The notes: a model not told the origin generated them from the sequence alone. DNA of 64,000 nt from Methylophilus sp. DW102 (GCF_037076555.1 NZ_AP029023.1:1364001-1428000); one strand, 5' to 3'. Counted from the stretch's first letter, positions 8,934-18,415 are shown. Numbers and translations: made by a program.

Positions 8934-9640
8934 GCCTGCCCCTGATACAGTTTTTTCAGGCTATCCAGTGTCAGTGCTGACTGGTCCAGCATTACCGCTT
9001 GCAACTGCCCATTGGTCAGCATCAGCAAGCGGTCAGAAAAACCAATGGCGGACAACACATCATGCGTGACCACCAGCACGCCCATGCCACTTTCTTTGCA
9101 TTGCACAATCAGCTGGTTTAAGTCTTCGGTAGCCTGTGGATCCAGCCCTGAATTAGGCTCATCGAGCAACAGCAGTGTGGCCTGTTTGGCAAGTGCAAAC
9201 GCCAGCATCACCTTTTGCTTCATGCCTTTGGAGTATTCGCTGCAAGGCCGGTGCCAGGCTGTTTCCGGCAAGCCGGCCATGGTCAGGCAGCTGTTAATAT
9301 CCTTTTCTTCACCTATATTGGCCAGGCTTAAAAAGTAACGGATATTTGCTATCGCAGAGAGATGTCCATACACGGCAGGTTGCTCCGGCACATAGGCAAG
9401 GTGCGATAGCGCCCGCTGGCGGTCCTGCGCGATATCAATACCGGCAATCAGGATATTGCCTGTTTGTTCGGCCGTGTCATGTAAGCCTAAAATACTTTTC
9501 AGCAGCGTTGATTTACCGGCACCATTGCTGCCCAGCACAGAGACGACTTCACCTGCCTGTAAGTTGAGCTCAAGCTGATTTAGAATTTTCCGCTTGGAAA
9601 ACCCCAGGCTTAGCTGTTGAATCGATAGCAATGCAGTCAT
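8930..9640 (-). CDS. ABC transporter ATP-binding protein
   Basis: 236 residues with a complete nucleotide-binding domain: Walker A GSNGAGKST (about 37-45), signature YSKGMKQK (about 138-145), Walker B LLLLDEPNSGLD (about 157-168) and a switch histidine (VVTHD). It resembles the NosF/CcmA-like ATPases that power ABC-2 permeases. It overlaps the TonB receptor upstream and the permease downstream by 4 bp each. Confidence 0.9.
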   Translation of the reverse strand: MTALLSIQQLSLGFSKRKILNQLELNLQAGEVVSVLGSNGAGKSTLLKSILGLHDTAEQTGNILIAGIDIAQDRQRALSHLAYVPEQPAVYGHLSAIANIRYFLSLANIGEEKDINSCLTMAGLPETAWHRPCSEYSKGMKQKVMLAFALAKQATLLLLDEPNSGLDPQATEDLNQLIVQCKESGMGVLVVTHDVLSAIGFSDRLLMLTNGQLQAVMLDQSALTLDSLKKLYQGQA

Positions 9641-11694
9641 AAAAAATCCACCGTTGCTGTGAGCATAAAGTTACGGCCAGTACCTGGGGCGAAGTTAAGC
9701 TGGTTGGTCGCACCTGTGGATGAAAAGTCATACACATACTCATAGTAGCGATCAAAAATATTATTGGCTAACAAGCTGACGCGTCCCCAGCTGGTTTTAT
9801 AGTCAATATTGGCATTGGTCAGCGTATAGCCGCCGTATTTTCCGCCCTGATTACTCTCATTGACGTAGTAGTCGCCTTGGCTATCCACGTGAACACGTGC
9901 AATCCAGTTTGCATTTGGCGCATATTGCAGACCCAGCGAGGCGGTGTAAGAGGGGATGCTGCGGACCGAGTTATCCTTGAATTGCGGATGTAATGCATCC
10001 GGTTTCACGATAATGGCCTCTACCCGTGACACATTGCCCCAAAAGTGCCATTGCTCGTCTAACGCATAGTCAAAACTGGCATCTATCCCTTGCCTGCGGG
10101 TGGAACCGATGAGTTGGTTAATGTTGTCAATATTAATAAATTCGTTTTCAGCTTTTTGTTGCCAATAAGAAAGACGCGTATTCAAATCAGGATGCCACTG
10201 GCTCTTGATTCCTAATTCCCAGCCATCGTTGATCGCAACCTTTACGTTGGTCGGGCCATTGGTACTATAGAGATTAAGGTTAACGCCAGTGGGTGTTTGA
10301 AAACTGCGCCCGGCATTTACAAATAAAGTTTGCTGCGCATTCAGGTTGGCAAACAAGTTGAATTTGGGTTGTACGATGGTCTGGTTATCCAGCATGCGTG
10401 TCCTGAGCGTATTCCCATTAATCACAAACTGGTTTCTAGGGTCGCTGTTCAAATAATCCACCCGATAGGCCAGGTTCCAGCGTAACCAGTCCAGCGGCGT
10501 GTTTTCAAATTTGGCGTAAATGCCTTGTGCGGTGAGGTCGTATTGGGCGTTGCGCCGGATAGTGGTCAAGCGTTGACGGAATTCATCGACATGCTGGCGT
10601 TCAATATCGTAGCCGGTTTCAAAAGCCCAGCTGGGATTGATTTTCCAGTTTAACTTGCTCACAAAGCCAATCGAGGTTTCGTCTTCCAAGCGATGTTCCA
10701 GGCCTGGCGATCCAAAAAAACGTACATTGCGTTCACGACCAAAGTTCTGCCAATAAGCTTTCAGGCTTAAATCAAGGTCGTTATTAAAAAAGTAATCGTA
10801 ATGCAGGCTTAAATGCTTGAATTCTTTTTCACCGCTATCGTTGAGTGCATTGGGCGCCACGCCTCTGCGGTCATCACGCGCTTGTTCTTTAGACATAAAA
10901 CCCGGTGCTTCAGGCGAGTTGTATTTGCCATACTTGGCGCTCAATGCCAGGCTGGACTGCTCGAAATCCAGCTGCCAACGGCCAGATAAGGCAATTTTTT
11001 CATTTTCGGTATGGGCGCGGAAGCCATTGCCTTTGCGATAACCAATTGCATAGTTTTGGGTGAAATCACCTTGTTTTTCACCATAGTAGCCTTGCATTTC
11101 GCGCGTTTGAAAGCTGCCATAGCCAAATTGCAATTGCTTGCCGATATCTTTACGGGTTTCTACCTTGTAGTTGCCTGCGGTGGCAAACAGGCCGGTCGAA
11201 GCGTCGCTGGTGCCTTTAAATACCTGGGCGCTCTGAATGTTGGTGGGGAACAGGTAATCCAGCTCACTGAGACCTGAGAACAAATTGGACGGAATGCCAT
11301 CCACCAGCACTTTGGCATTCGGTGTTTCGCCATTGCCACTAAAACCGCGGATAGACACTTCGGTATTGACAATGCCCTGACTAAAGCGAGACAGCACCAC
11401 GCCTGGTGTTTTGCTAAACAATTCCAGGGTATCGGTGACGTGTTCATATTCAAGTTCTTGACGCGTAATGACATCTACCGAGCCTGCCAGGCCTTTATCA
11501 GTGGCTGAGACTTGCTCTTTTTTGCCAAGCACCACGACGCTATCCAGCTCTACACTGCTGACCGGTGCTTCATTTTTCTTGGCTTTACTGCTTTGTTTGG
11601 AGGGGGCCAGTTCTACCGAGTCTTCAGCATAAACCGTTACCGCCGGGAACAACATGACTGCCAGCAGGCTGGCAATCGTTTTTGGGTACATCAT
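9637..11694 (-). CDS. TonB-dependent receptor, operon with DUF3526 transporter
   Basis: 685 residues. A signal peptide (SLLAVMLFPAVTVYA) precedes a TonB-box-like stretch (ELDSVVVLG, about 48-56), a plug domain with SIRGFSGNG and VLVDGIPSN, and a long beta-barrel ending in Phe-Leu (TATVDFL). Barrel length and plug resemble iron-chelate receptors, but the ligand is not readable. The gene heads the operon with an ATPase and two permeases, all overlapping by 4 bp. Two adjacent ATGs are possible starts. A weak Fur-like stretch lies about 115 bp upstream of the start. Confidence 0.9.
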   Translation of the reverse strand: MMYPKTIASLLAVMLFPAVTVYAEDSVELAPSKQSSKAKKNEAPVSSVELDSVVVLGKKEQVSATDKGLAGSVDVITRQELEYEHVTDTLELFSKTPGVVLSRFSQGIVNTEVSIRGFSGNGETPNAKVLVDGIPSNLFSGLSELDYLFPTNIQSAQVFKGTSDASTGLFATAGNYKVETRKDIGKQLQFGYGSFQTREMQGYYGEKQGDFTQNYAIGYRKGNGFRAHTENEKIALSGRWQLDFEQSSLALSAKYGKYNSPEAPGFMSKEQARDDRRGVAPNALNDSGEKEFKHLSLHYDYFFNNDLDLSLKAYWQNFGRERNVRFFGSPGLEHRLEDETSIGFVSKLNWKINPSWAFETGYDIERQHVDEFRQRLTTIRRNAQYDLTAQGIYAKFENTPLDWLRWNLAYRVDYLNSDPRNQFVINGNTLRTRMLDNQTIVQPKFNLFANLNAQQTLFVNAGRSFQTPTGVNLNLYSTNGPTNVKVAINDGWELGIKSQWHPDLNTRLSYWQQKAENEFINIDNINQLIGSTRRQGIDASFDYALDEQWHFWGNVSRVEAIIVKPDALHPQFKDNSVRSIPSYTASLGLQYAPNANWIARVHVDSQGDYYVNESNQGGKYGGYTLTNANIDYKTSWGRVSLLANNIFDRYYEYVYDFSSTGATNQLNFAPGTGRNFMLTATVDFL

Positions 11695-12015
11695 GATTTA
11701 TCTTCCCTATAAGTCTGCGTATTCATCAATCTGGTTCAGTGTGTTCTCTTTGTGCCTCATCTCACACGGTGGCTGAGGCAATATGTTTTATTTTTATTGG
11801 GCTAAAGCTGTTAAATAAGAATGATTGTAAAGTGATCTATGCGACTTCTCCGTAAAAAAAACAATGTCTGGTGTAGAAAAAACACACAGCAGCCTGGTTG
11901 TGGGCGCTTGTTGTGATGGACTGTCACTTTTTTGATCCTTCAATCGGGGAATGGACCGCCGATTAACCGATGATCAGAGATCCTTGGTCCATCACATGAT
12001 TAGCGTTGCAGCAGA
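11695..12015 (-). promoter_or_regulatory. Leader of TonB operon, structured intergenic region
   Basis: A 321-bp gene-free stretch between the end of the second TonB receptor gene and the start of the first. Seen: TGCCTCA/TGAGGCA inverted repeat (11753-11780); an AT-rich ATCATTCTTATTT stretch near 11810-11825 resembling a partial Fur box; and a larger inverted repeat TGTGATGGAC (11910-11919) / GTCCATCACA (11988-11997) enclosing AATCGG/CCGATT arms. The last may end transcription of the upstream gene. None is proven. Confidence 0.35.
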
Positions 12016-14130
12016 TTAAAAGTATTTATTCAGACCAATAAACACCCCTCTGCGTGGCCCAAATTGTGGCGCATCAATGCCAATGCCCGAGCCATCCCGT
12101 AATTCATACTTTTTATCAAACAGGTTGATGATGGCCAGCCTGGTTTCCAGCTTGCCGAGGGTGCCTGCGTTGATCATGGTGCTGGCCCCCAGGTTAACCT
12201 GCGTGTAGGCGGGCATGTGTTCGGTATTGGCGAAGCCACGGCGCAGGCCGCTGCCAAAGAACGCATCGGCGCTGAGTTGATAGCCTTGCCATAAATAACC
12301 GACGCCGGCGGACGCGGTGTAGCGCTGGTCATGGTCGGTATGCACCCAATGATTGGCGGTATAGTCCAGCTCATCTTGCTCAAAGTTATATTGTGCAGAG
12401 ACGACTTTCTTTGCCAGGCTCATCGAGCGTGAGAGGTTGGCATAGGCAGAGAAGGCTTCGTCTTTATAACTCGCCGTTAATTCAAAGCCATAAATTCTGC
12501 CTTTGTCATAGTTAAAAGGCGTGTAGACCAAGGCTTCACCAAAGCGACCCTCATCAATCAGGTCCTGGACAATTTTGTAGTAGCTGTCGAAGCCCACGGT
12601 GAGTTTGGGCGTTAACTGGTGACTGACGCCGACGTCAAAATAATGTGAGCGCTCGGGTTTGACTGCGCCATTGAGGTCACTGGACGCAGCATTGGTGGTA
12701 TTGCTGAATAAGGCCAGTGTTTTAGTGCCGACCAACTCCGTCGGAGGCGGTGTAAAGTATCTTGAGTAGGCAGCATGGAAGGTGGTTTCAGGCGTGGCAT
12801 TCCATACCAGGCCCAGGCGTGGGCTGAGTTGGCCGCCGCTGACATAGGCATTCATTTTGTCGGCTCGCACGCCATAGTTCATCACCAGGCTGTTGTTGAT
12901 TTTCCATTCGTCCTGCAAGTAAAGCGCCAGCAAGGTGTTACCGTTTTTGTGATTGTTATCAACAATGGTGGCCTGGGTGTTGGTCGTCGTGCCGCCCGAG
13001 GTCAGGAACACATTGGCGGTATTGTCGCTGGTGATATCTTCGGTGCTGGTAAACATCCCCATGCGGATGGTGTGGCTATCGCCCCAGTGATAGCTGCCAT
13101 CGGCTTGCAAGCCATTGCTCATGCTGTCTCTAAACACGCGCGAGGCCACGCCATTAAAGGCCAAGCCCCCAGTGATATCCGGCGTATAAGTGGTGCTGGT
13201 ATAGCGTGTGAACAGTGAAACCTGGTAATCGAAATCAGGGCCAATGGAGCTCTGCACGGCCAGTATGCCGTACTGGTTACGCTCGTTCTGATGATCTCTC
13301 AGGCTGGAGGAGTTATAGCCAGACAAGCCTAAGGCAGAGAGATAGTCGCTGTTGGCCGCCTGCGCCGGGTTATTAGGGATTTGAAAATTGCCATAGTAAG
13401 AGCCCAGCATCGCCACAATTTGCGTTTCCGGATTCAGCAAGTACGACATGTAGGCGAAGCCTTTGGTTTGCTGGGTATTATCATGAATCGGGTTGTAGCT
13501 ATCGGTGGTATTTTCGATGCCGCGATTATTGGAGAGATAAGAACCCGTGACATAGTAACTGAAGTCACCCGTGGAATTGTGCATTTGAATACTGGGGTTG
13601 ACGGTGTCGCTGGTGCCACCATAAAAGCCAACATTGCCGCCTGGTTTAAAATTTTTCTTGGTCTCAATCTCAATCACCCCGGCCGTTCTGTAGCCATACT
13701 GCGCAGGCAAAGCGCCGGTGAGCAGATTGATTTTATCGGCAAAGCGCGTATCCAGAATCTGACCAAAACCATTGATGCCCTCCGGCAGAATCACGCCGTT
13801 AATCCGGTATTGGATATTGCCGTGATCGCCACGGATATGCAGTTGCCCATAAGAGTCATTAGCGACGCCAGGGGCGCGTAACAAAATCTGGTTAAAGCTG
13901 TTGTTTTCACCGCCTGGAATATTGCTGATATCTTTCTGGTCAAAGCGATATATGCTGCCGCCCGTGGCGGGTGACAGGCTATTACGGATTTTGCTGAACC
14001 GTTCTGCAGTCACTTGCACGCTATCGAGCTCGAGTGCGCTTTCATCCACCGGTTCTGCCAGTACAGAGATTGCAGGGTAGCTGGCAAACAGGCCGCCCAC
14101 CGCTACAGAAATGATGCGTTTGATCTTCAT
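12016..14130 (-). CDS. TonB-dependent receptor
   Basis: 704 residues with a signal peptide (start MKIKRIISVAVGGLFASYPA), a TonB box-like ELDSVQVTAE (about 34-43), a plug with QLHIRGDHGNIQYRING and a barrel ending YF (GLNKYF). The start has GAGGAC at good spacing. Its short plug and position next to a His/Cys-rich small membrane protein and a zinc-uptake operon suggest a metal receptor such as ZnuD, but no His-rich loop typical of ZnuD is obvious, so the ligand remains open. A GGCCTCA/TGAGGCC hairpin lies just upstream of the ribosome site. Confidence 0.9.
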   Translation of the reverse strand: MKIKRIISVAVGGLFASYPAISVLAEPVDESALELDSVQVTAERFSKIRNSLSPATGGSIYRFDQKDISNIPGGENNSFNQILLRAPGVANDSYGQLHIRGDHGNIQYRINGVILPEGINGFGQILDTRFADKINLLTGALPAQYGYRTAGVIEIETKKNFKPGGNVGFYGGTSDTVNPSIQMHNSTGDFSYYVTGSYLSNNRGIENTTDSYNPIHDNTQQTKGFAYMSYLLNPETQIVAMLGSYYGNFQIPNNPAQAANSDYLSALGLSGYNSSSLRDHQNERNQYGILAVQSSIGPDFDYQVSLFTRYTSTTYTPDITGGLAFNGVASRVFRDSMSNGLQADGSYHWGDSHTIRMGMFTSTEDITSDNTANVFLTSGGTTTNTQATIVDNNHKNGNTLLALYLQDEWKINNSLVMNYGVRADKMNAYVSGGQLSPRLGLVWNATPETTFHAAYSRYFTPPPTELVGTKTLALFSNTTNAASSDLNGAVKPERSHYFDVGVSHQLTPKLTVGFDSYYKIVQDLIDEGRFGEALVYTPFNYDKGRIYGFELTASYKDEAFSAYANLSRSMSLAKKVVSAQYNFEQDELDYTANHWVHTDHDQRYTASAGVGYLWQGYQLSADAFFGSGLRRGFANTEHMPAYTQVNLGASTMINAGTLGKLETRLAIINLFDKKYELRDGSGIGIDAPQFGPRRGVFIGLNKYF

Positions 14131-14144
14131 AAAGTTGTCCTCTT

Positions 14145-14161
14145 GGCCTCACACTGAGGCC
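14145..14161. promoter_or_regulatory. Hairpin before TonB receptor ribosome site
   Basis: GGCCTCA-CAC-TGAGGCC, a perfect 7-bp stem with a 3-nt loop, ending about 5 bases before the GAGGAC ribosome site of the receptor. No T run follows on the receptor's strand, so it is not an ordinary terminator for that direction; T5 follows on the plus strand, where no gene ends. Confidence 0.35.
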
Positions 14162-14194
14162 TTTTTCGTCTGGTTGTGTTGGGGTTGTCAGGGC

Positions 14195-14539
14195 TCAAAC
14201 GAAAAGAGGTGGTGCGCGCGCAGCGTAGCGACGATAGGACGGTTTGGTATGTAAAACGGTATGGCTGGTTTGGGCTGATGTGACGAGGTCTGGTGCATGT
14301 AGCAGTAGCGGACGTCCTGGCAGCAGCGTGTCAGGGAGATTGTCCAGGCACAGGCATTCTTCACACAGATTGTCCTGGCTGGTTTTGTCATGCTTGAGGG
14401 TGTGATTAATCTCTTCAGACAGGTGAGAGATGGCGTGCGCAATCGCATGCTGCTGCGCAAATACAAAAAACAGCAAGACTGCCAGCAGGGCGCCTAGCAG
14501 CCATTGATTGAGTCGGGTCCGTATGTAGTGATTTAGCAT
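14195..14539 (-). CDS. Small His/Cys-rich membrane protein (DUF2946-like)
   Basis: 114 residues. One N-terminal membrane segment or uncleaved signal (WLLGALLAVLLFFVFA) is followed by several His residues (HAIAHAISHL), an acidic-Cys patch (CEECLCLDN) and a Pro-rich end with YRRYAARAPP. The layout, with His and C-x-x-C after one membrane helix and a terminal RAPP, recalls the DUF2946 family found beside TonB receptors and metal genes. It lies 64 bp upstream of a TonB receptor on the same strand, so a shared transcript is likely. Metal binding is inferred from the residues only. Confidence 0.5.
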   Translation of the reverse strand: MLNHYIRTRLNQWLLGALLAVLLFFVFAQQHAIAHAISHLSEEINHTLKHDKTSQDNLCEECLCLDNLPDTLLPGRPLLLHAPDLVTSAQTSHTVLHTKPSYRRYAARAPPLFV

Positions 14540-14640
14540 GCAGTCTGGCGATTAAAAAACCTGCGATGAGCGCGTCCGCTATCTAGCCATGTTCTGATGA
14601 CACACTCATGAATCGGGCAAGTTATTTTCATCACAGCGCG

Positions 14641-15345
14641 TTAATCCCTGATGGCATCCAGCGCGAGTACGACGCGTGTCTGCCCCTCTGGCACCACAGG
14701 CGAACGATGAATGGCGCCGCCTACGGTGTTCCCTTGCCACTGACTACCTTTGAGCAATACGATATCAAAGGCGTCTGCCTGTCTGATGCCACGCGCATCG
14801 AGTACCACGCCTGCACGCTGTTGGTTGTTGAGTCCTGGCGGGTTTAAGTGACTGCGGTGCTTTAAATAACTGCGGTCGGCAAATGCTTCCTCCAGCCATT
14901 CGGTGCCTGGCCCCATGTAGGTACACAGCAGCCGAATTCCGGTATGGTCAACATGAAATTGCGGGCACATGGCTTTTTGCAATACTTCCAGTCGCAGGCC
15001 CACGGTCTGGCAATCCAGCAGCTCGGCAAACACCGTTACCAATTGTGCCAGCTCTTGAATAAACACTTCGCGGCCCGGCTGTGCTGGCAACGGCAAAGTA
15101 CACAACTGTGGCGCAAGTGCGGGCTGCAATGAAATCACGTTGCGCAGTCCAGGCGCCAAGCTGCGCGCTGCCAGCTGCAGGTAGTCGCTGATTGCAGTTT
15201 GCGCCTCACGGCGTACGAGACAGACTTGCTGCTCGGGCTCAAAGATCGGCAGCATTTGCAGTGGGTTAAAGGTCAACGGCTCGCTTGCTGGTGTCAGCGC
15301 AGGTGCAAGTGAAGCAGTTTGAGGGGAGCTGGCAACCGACAACAT
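14641..15345 (-). CDS. DUF1826 family protein
   Basis: 234 residues from the ATG at 15345, which leaves one base after the stop of the upstream CobW gene. The body (LVTVFAELLDCQTVGLRL, FHVDHTGIRLLCTYMGPGTE, SPVVPEGQTR) matches DUF1826, a cytoplasmic family of unknown activity that is regularly encoded next to CobW/COG0523 GTPases. The HxD-type motif FHVDHTG and the later His-Arg (AIHRSPVV) suggest a 2-oxoglutarate/iron or metal-site cupin-like centre, but this is inference. Last gene of the ZIP-CobW-CobW-DUF1826 operon. Confidence 0.7.
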   Translation of the reverse strand: MLSVASSPQTASLAPALTPASEPLTFNPLQMLPIFEPEQQVCLVRREAQTAISDYLQLAARSLAPGLRNVISLQPALAPQLCTLPLPAQPGREVFIQELAQLVTVFAELLDCQTVGLRLEVLQKAMCPQFHVDHTGIRLLCTYMGPGTEWLEEAFADRSYLKHRSHLNPPGLNNQQRAGVVLDARGIRQADAFDIVLLKGSQWQGNTVGGAIHRSPVVPEGQTRVVLALDAIRD

Positions 15346-15346
15346 G

Positions 15347-16609
15347 CTAGACACTTTCCAATATCTGCATATCGTCGTTGGTTTCAACGGTTTCTTCTAC
15401 CGCCCAGTGGGGGAATGGATCCTCAAACTTGCGCCAGGCCTCCATGCCCAATGCCAGCTCGCTTTCTGTCAGCAGGCAGGCATCAAATTTTGCCGTTAGC
15501 GCCGCTTTATCCATCTCCATGCCGATGATGACCAGTTCCTGCTGGCGATCGCCGTAAGGCGATTGCATGCGTGAGCGGATGTGCTGCAGGCTGTCTGCAT
15601 CCTGCGGCCAATACTTGGCCGGCGTTGCCGCCCACCAGATGCCCGCCAGCTCGGTGCGCGTGACCGCACCCGCTTGCGACCACATGGCACAAAACTCGGG
15701 GCGCGAGGCAATCCAGTAGCGGCCTTTGGAGCGGATCACGCCTGGCCATTCGCTATTGAGCCATTGCCACAAGCGTTGTGGATGAAACGGGGTGCGTGAA
15801 CGGTAAACAAAGCTAGAAATACCGTATTCCTCGGTTTCTGGCACATGTTCGCCACGCAGCTCCTGCAGCCAACCAGGCGCTTCTGCAGCCTGGTCGAAGT
15901 CAAACAGGCCGGTATGCATGATACGGTCCAGCGGCACCTTGCCAAAGCTGCTGTGCAGGATCTGTGCACGCGGGTTAAGCGTTTTGAGGATACCTTCCAG
16001 CCGGGCGATTTCCTCCAGCGTCATCAAGTCGGTTTTGTTCAATACCAGCACATCGCAAAACTCAATCTGGTCTACCAGCAGGTCAACCACGGTGCGTTCA
16101 TCTTCTTCGCCCAGCGACTCTCCTCTGTCGGTCAGGCTTTCCTGCGAGCTATAGTCCTTGAGAAAGTTATAGCCATCCACCACCGTGACCATGGTATCCA
16201 GTTGCGCCACGTCCGCCAGAGAAACGCCTTCTTCATCGGCAAAGGTGAAGGTTTCAGCAATCGGCAAGGGCTCTGAGATACCGGTGGTTTCAATCAGCAG
16301 GTAATCAAAGCGGTTTTCCTTGGCCAGGCGAGTGATCTCCACAAGCAAGTCTTCTCGCAAGGTGCAGCAGATGCAGCCATTGCTCATTTCCACCAGTTTT
16401 TCTTCCTGGCGTGACAGCTCAGCCCCGCCGTCGCGCACCAGTTGGGCGTCAATATTGACTTCAGACATGTCGTTGACGATGACGGCAACCCGCTTGCCTT
16501 CGCGGTTATTGAGCACATGGTTGAGCAGCGTGGTTTTACCCGCACCCAGAAAGCCAGAAAGTACGGTCACCGGAAGTTTTTTGATGGCAGAAGTGCTTAA
16601 ACCAGACAT
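15347..16609 (-). CDS. CobW/COG0523 GTPase, ZigA-like metallochaperone
   Basis: 420 residues. P-loop [10 protein letters not shown] (19-28), the diagnostic zinc-binding CICC (C79, C81, C82), the Walker B region IETTGISEP, the guanine motif NKTD, and a long C-terminal CobW_C domain ([19 protein letters not shown]). This longer subtype with the [11 protein letters not shown] loop is like ZigA/YciC proteins made in zinc starvation, which are thought to hand zinc to client enzymes. It overlaps the preceding CobW gene by 13 bp and is followed after one base by DUF1826. Confidence 0.88.
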   Translation of the reverse strand: MSGLSTSAIKKLPVTVLSGFLGAGKTTLLNHVLNNREGKRVAVIVNDMSEVNIDAQLVRDGGAELSRQEEKLVEMSNGCICCTLREDLLVEITRLAKENRFDYLLIETTGISEPLPIAETFTFADEEGVSLADVAQLDTMVTVVDGYNFLKDYSSQESLTDRGESLGEEDERTVVDLLVDQIEFCDVLVLNKTDLMTLEEIARLEGILKTLNPRAQILHSSFGKVPLDRIMHTGLFDFDQAAEAPGWLQELRGEHVPETEEYGISSFVYRSRTPFHPQRLWQWLNSEWPGVIRSKGRYWIASRPEFCAMWSQAGAVTRTELAGIWWAATPAKYWPQDADSLQHIRSRMQSPYGDRQQELVIIGMEMDKAALTAKFDACLLTESELALGMEAWRKFEDPFPHWAVEETVETNDDMQILESV

Positions 16610-17577
16610 AAATGTAGTCCTTCGTTAAAGTAGTCTTGAGGGAGGTCCGTACCGATAAACACCAGCGTGGACACTTTGCGCTCATCAGGCTGCCACTGTG
16701 TGGTGTGGTCACCACTCATGAGCATGTGAACGCCTTGAAAAACAATGCGCTGCGGATCGTTGTGGGCATGGATAATGCCTTTGTAGCGTAGCAACTGCGG
16801 GCCGTAATCGGCGATGATGGATTCGAGAAAGGTTTCCAGCTTTTCCAGATTAAATGGCCGTTCGCTGCTAAATACGAACGAAGTCACATCGTCATCGTGC
16901 GCATGGCTGACGTCACGCAAGAAGTCCGGCTCAATTTGCAGGATGGCATCCAGCGAAAAACCATCAATATCCAGAATCTGTCTGAGGTCAGTCTGGCCAA
17001 AGTGCACGCTGTGAATCGGGGCTCTCAAGTTGATGTTGTTCAGCCTTGCCGTGAGGACGCTCACTGCCTCTGGCGTGACCAGATCCGTTTTTGATAGCAG
17101 AATACGATCGGCAAATCCGACTTGTTCTTGTGCCTCGTGGTGCGCATCCAGTTGCTGCATGGCATGCACTGCATCAACCACCGTGATAATCGCATCTAGA
17201 TGATAGCTGGCATAGACGTCATCTTCGACAAAAAAGGTTTGTGCGACTGGGGCCGGGTCGGCCAGGCCTGTGGTTTCGATAATCACGCGGTCAAAGTTAA
17301 TTTCCTGCGCTGCACGTTTTTGCGCAAGATCGCCCAGTATGCGTACCAGATCACCACGCACGGTGCAGCAAATGCAGCCGTTGTTCATTTCCACGATTTG
17401 CTCGTCCCCATGAAGCAGCAGCTCACCATCGATACCGGCCTCGCCAAATTCATTTTCAATCACGGCTATGCGCTGGCCGTGTTGCTCCTGCAGTATGCGG
17501 TTGAGCAGGGTGGTTTTACCCGCGCCGAGAAAGCCAGTTAAAATCGTCACCGGGATTTTTGCGTTGCCTGCTGTCAT
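16597..17577 (-). CDS. CobW/COG0523 GTPase (YjiA-like)
   Basis: 326 residues from the ATG at 17577, which overlaps the ZIP stop as ATGA and so is preferred over a start 84 bases upstream. P-loop [10 protein letters not shown] (15-24), CICC metal motif (C68, C70, C71), IETTGLADP and SKTD guanine motif, CobW_C domain from about 215. It is shorter than its neighbour and closer to YjiA/CobW proper. Two paralogous COG0523 GTPases in tandem behind a zinc transporter point to a zinc-allocation role. Confidence 0.88.
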   Translation of the reverse strand: MTAGNAKIPVTILTGFLGAGKTTLLNRILQEQHGQRIAVIENEFGEAGIDGELLLHGDEQIVEMNNGCICCTVRGDLVRILGDLAQKRAAQEINFDRVIIETTGLADPAPVAQTFFVEDDVYASYHLDAIITVVDAVHAMQQLDAHHEAQEQVGFADRILLSKTDLVTPEAVSVLTARLNNINLRAPIHSVHFGQTDLRQILDIDGFSLDAILQIEPDFLRDVSHAHDDDVTSFVFSSERPFNLEKLETFLESIIADYGPQLLRYKGIIHAHNDPQRIVFQGVHMLMSGDHTTQWQPDERKVSTLVFIGTDLPQDYFNEGLHLCLV

Positions 17578-18365
17578 GTGCTGCTCCAAACATCGACAAT
17601 ATGTTGCTGGATAAAGGGTGAAAGCCAAGCCACGCCAAGGCCACAAGCAATCAACAGGCATTGCACTAGTAAATCCTGCGGGCGATATTGCGTTTGCAGC
17701 GTTGGCACTAAGTCTGCCAGGGCGATGTAGATAAAACTGGCGGCGGCCAGTAACAAGGCGTACGGAATCAGCGGCGCAATATGCGTAAAACTCAACCAGC
17801 CAACCAAACCACCGACAATCATGGCTGAACCCGAAAGCATATTAAGCAGGAGCGCACGGGGTTTACTCAAGCCAGCATTGATCAACACCATAAAATCTGA
17901 AATCTCTTGCGGGATTTCATGCGCGACAATCGCAAATGCCGTCACCCAGCCCAACTTGATATCTGTCAGAAAACTGGCTGCCAGCAAGATGCCATCGACA
18001 AAATTATGGATACCGTCGCCCAGCAAAATAATGGCCACCTGGCCGCCAGACTGCTTTTCTACAGGATGAGTAGCAACAGGTGCAGCGTCCGCATGATGGA
18101 AATGCCGCCACAATGCCAGCTTCTCCAGAATGAAAAATAGCAACATGCCTGCAACTAGCATCCAGCCCGCGTTGGTGAGGTTAATGCCTTGATTCAAGGC
18201 TTCCGGTAATAAATCCGTGAAAGCAAACCCGAGCAGTACACCCACGGCAAATGCCACCATGCGCCGCGCATGATTGGCGAACAGGGTATTTGATAACCAG
18301 CCGGCGATCAGTACCGAAACCACACCACCTACGGTACAGGCCAGCATTAAACTGGGGAATAACAT
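17574..18365 (-). CDS. ZIP family divalent metal transporter
   Basis: 263 residues, about eight membrane helices. Helix IV contains [13 protein letters not shown] and helix [14 protein letters not shown], the two ZIP metal-site helices; a His-containing cytoplasmic loop ([14 protein letters not shown]) lies between helices III and IV. ZIP proteins bring Zn2+ (sometimes Fe or Mn) into the cytoplasm. It is the first gene of a four-gene operon with two CobW GTPases and DUF1826. The ribosome site is weak (AAG), and a 31-bp inverted repeat sits 8 bases upstream of the ATG. Confidence 0.9.
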   Translation of the reverse strand: MLFPSLMLACTVGGVVSVLIAGWLSNTLFANHARRMVAFAVGVLLGFAFTDLLPEALNQGINLTNAGWMLVAGMLLFFILEKLALWRHFHHADAAPVATHPVEKQSGGQVAIILLGDGIHNFVDGILLAASFLTDIKLGWVTAFAIVAHEIPQEISDFMVLINAGLSKPRALLLNMLSGSAMIVGGLVGWLSFTHIAPLIPYALLLAAASFIYIALADLVPTLQTQYRPQDLLVQCLLIACGLGVAWLSPFIQQHIVDVWSST

Positions 18366-18372
18366 GCTTGAA

Positions 18373-18403
18373 CTTTAAAATGCAATTTTGTTGCATTTTA
18401 AAG
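18373..18403. promoter_or_regulatory. Putative operator A of ZIP operon, 13-bp arms
   Basis: A perfect inverted repeat of 13-bp arms (CTTTAAAATGCAA / TTGCATTTTAAAG) with spacer TTTTG, ending 8 bases before the ZIP start codon. It contains the half-site TGCAA/TTGCA seen in the other two palindromes. In RNA it would form a stable hairpin next to the ribosome site. Confidence 0.5.
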
Positions 18404-18415
18404 GGTGGGGGATTT

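Noticed and set aside
11805..11830. Fur box before the TonB operon
   Set aside because: Only about half of the 19-bp consensus is matched by eye; kept as a weak note, not as a separate site.
12775..13881. Two long plus-strand frames (147 and 166 codons) across the second TonB receptor
   Set aside because: Both are antisense to a full-length receptor gene with clear signal peptide, plug and barrel; their sequences show no domain.
15845..16276. A 143-codon plus-strand frame
   Set aside because: Antisense to the ZigA-like CobW gene; no independent support.
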